Positions 5,879 to 6,555 of a DNA stretch of 6,555 nucleotides are shown here, one piece after another; the stretch's first letter is position 1; the number at the start of each line of letters is the position of its first letter. The stretch is from Victivallaceae bacterium (GTDB lineage: Bacteria; Verrucomicrobiota; Lentisphaeria; Victivallales; Victivallaceae): NCBI GenBank assembly GCA_028717165.1, contig JAQUOK010000183.1:1-6555 (forward strand), read 5' to 3'. The notes below the pieces were generated by a model. That model saw only the letters and a program-made list of their open reading frames with translations, was not told the origin of the DNA and ran no database searches. Position numbers and translations under genes: made by a program.

Positions 5879-6385
5879 TTCCTGTTTTACGTAATCCCTG
5901 TTGTATCTTGTCCTCGGAGCCGGAGAGGCTTCGGGAACGCCGGCGGCGATAACGGATACGGGAATTATATTTTCCGGCAGATTGCAGAATTTTGAAATGT
6001 TTTCAATCCGGTCTTTACGCGGATGAACTCCCAGCCAGCAGGCCCCGAGCCCGATGGCGCTTACCGCCAGAAGCAGGTTTTCGATTGCCGCCGAACAATC
6101 CTGGAGCATATAGGATATGCTGTTGTCGTGGGCGGCGTTTATATCGCCGCAGACGATTATCCCGACAGCGGCATCGGCTAGAAAGGAACCGTTGGGCAGG
6201 AAAGAGGCTATTTTGCTGAGGTTTTCCGTTTTTTTTACGATGATAAAGCGCCACGGGTCTTTCGCGACTGCGGACGGTGCGGACATTGCCGCTTCCAGGA
6301 GGCAGTTGATCTGTTCGTCAGTGACCGGGATTTTTCGGAATTTACGCACGCTGCGACGCTGTTTGAAAAAATCAAGTTTATCCAT
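5870..6385 (-). CDS. Nitroreductase-family FMN oxidoreductase
   Basis: A 171-residue protein, a normal length for small single-domain members of this FMN-dependent NAD(P)H oxidoreductase family, which reduce nitro compounds, quinones or flavins as cytoplasmic dimers. The FMN-phosphate motif QRRSVRKFR lies at residues 9-17. EAAMSAPSAVAKDPWRFIIV (31-50) is the second cofactor loop; the Asn often seen before the PW pair is replaced by Lys-Asp. DCSAAIENLLLAVSAIGLGACWLGV (96-120) is the central helix and substrate-side loop, and AAGVPEASPAPR (147-158) leads to the basic, aromatic C-terminus. I chose the ATG at 6385, not an in-frame ATG at 6415, because AAAAGGA stands 6 nt before it and the family motif begins right after it. 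The gene follows the sigma-factor gene by 33 nt in the same direction, suggesting one transcript. The true substrate is unknown. The last codons lie in the duplicated target of the neighbouring element. Confidence 0.9.
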   Translation of the reverse strand: MDKLDFFKQRRSVRKFRKIPVTDEQINCLLEAAMSAPSAVAKDPWRFIIVKKTENLSKIASFLPNGSFLADAAVGIIVCGDINAAHDNSISYMLQDCSAAIENLLLAVSAIGLGACWLGVHPRKDRIENISKFCNLPENIIPVSVIAAGVPEASPAPRTRYNRDYVKQEKW

Positions 6386-6391
6386 GATATA

Positions 6392-6398
6392 TCCTTTT
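6392..6398 (-). promoter_or_regulatory. Shine-Dalgarno sequence for the nitroreductase gene
   Basis: On the minus strand AAAAGGA precedes the ATG at 6385 by 6 nt, which decides the start over the in-frame ATG at 6415, 10 codons upstream. That alternative would place the start within an AT-rich repeat, AATTGAAAATTGAAAAT, with no ribosome site. Confidence 0.7.
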
Positions 6399-6400
6399 CG

Positions 6401-6416
6401 ATTTTCAATTTTCAAT
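6401..6416. repeat. Short AT-rich tandem repeat
   Basis: On the plus strand ATTTTCAATTTTCAAT is two copies of the 7-mer TTTTCAA-like unit in the 33-nt gap between the sigma-factor and nitroreductase genes. It may keep the ribosome-binding region of the downstream gene unstructured; no other role is evident. Confidence 0.4.
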
Positions 6417-6418
6417 TA

Positions 6419-6555
6419 TCAAGAGTGCAGATAGCCGTCAAAGAACTTGCGTTTTTCCGGAGAACGCAGTTTTTCGAGTATTTTAATTTCCAGTTGCCTG
6501 ATGCGTTCACGCGTCAGATCGAAATGCTCGCTGACCTTGACCAGGGTCATGGGGG
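6419..6555 (-). CDS. Sigma-70 family RNA polymerase sigma factor, C-terminal end only
   Basis: The frame enters from the right edge and ends at TGA (6421-6419), giving 44 residues. They match sigma region 4.2, the helix-turn-helix that reads the -35 promoter element. LVKVSEHFDLTRERIRQLE carries the hallmark TRERIRQ of the recognition helix, followed by IKILEKLRSPEKRKFFDGYL. This pattern is typical of group 1-3 sigma-70 factors such as RpoD, RpoS or RpoH, and unlike ECF sigma factors. The fragment does not separate the primary sigma factor from an alternative one: the terminal FFDGYLHS is compatible with RpoD-like proteins but not diagnostic. The rest of the gene lies beyond the window, and the nitroreductase gene follows 33 nt downstream. 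Confidence 0.88.
   Translation of the reverse strand, partial: PMTLVKVSEHFDLTRERIRQLEIKILEKLRSPEKRKFFDGYLHS

Noticed and set aside
6117..6434. A 105-codon plus-strand open frame across the nitroreductase gene
   Set aside because: It overlaps a well-supported nitroreductase on the other strand, runs into the sigma-factor end, and shows no recognisable domain.

Overview
The window looks like a chromosomal segment of a Gram-negative bacterium of medium-high GC. The Gram-negative assignment rests on a heptosyltransferase (LPS core) domain and an exported-protein-like gene. The gene style and the hairpin-rich intergenic repeat would suit the Lentisphaerae/PVC group, but that placement is an impression, not something the sequence proves. 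No tRNA, rRNA, CRISPR array, transposase gene or phage gene is visible.

Layout, left to right. (1) The 3' part of an unrecognised, probably exported protein gene runs in from the left edge to 520 (+). (2) A 121-nt leader with competing hairpin potential precedes mgtE (642-2003, +), a Mg2+ transporter/channel with N, CBS-pair and membrane domains. (3) Ten nt later comes a GT-C/GT39 (ArnT/PMT-like) integral membrane glycosyltransferase (2014-3669, +), probably co-transcribed with mgtE. (4) A 139-nt gap holds a GC hairpin and a plausible sigma-70 promoter. (5) One 594-codon gene (3809-5593, +) fuses an IspD-type cytidylyltransferase to a WaaF-type GT9 heptosyltransferase. (6) A 276-nt convergent intergenic stretch contains what I read as a non-autonomous mobile element of about 249 bp (5621-5869). 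It has imperfect terminal inverted repeats, an internal pair of inverted GTAG-plus-hairpin (REPIN-like) modules, and an exact 9-bp flanking duplication. (7) A small nitroreductase-family gene (5870-6385, -) has its last codons inside that duplication. (8) The C-terminal 44 codons of a sigma-70 family factor (6419-6555, -) lie just upstream of the nitroreductase gene in the same direction.

Functionally, the plus-strand genes centre on the cell envelope: divalent cation transport, polyprenyl-linked glycosyl transfer, isoprenoid precursor synthesis, and LPS core assembly. The sigma factor and nitroreductase form a separate minus-strand unit. The two observations most worth following up are the IspD-WaaF fusion and the MITE/REPIN-like insertion at the nitroreductase stop codon.
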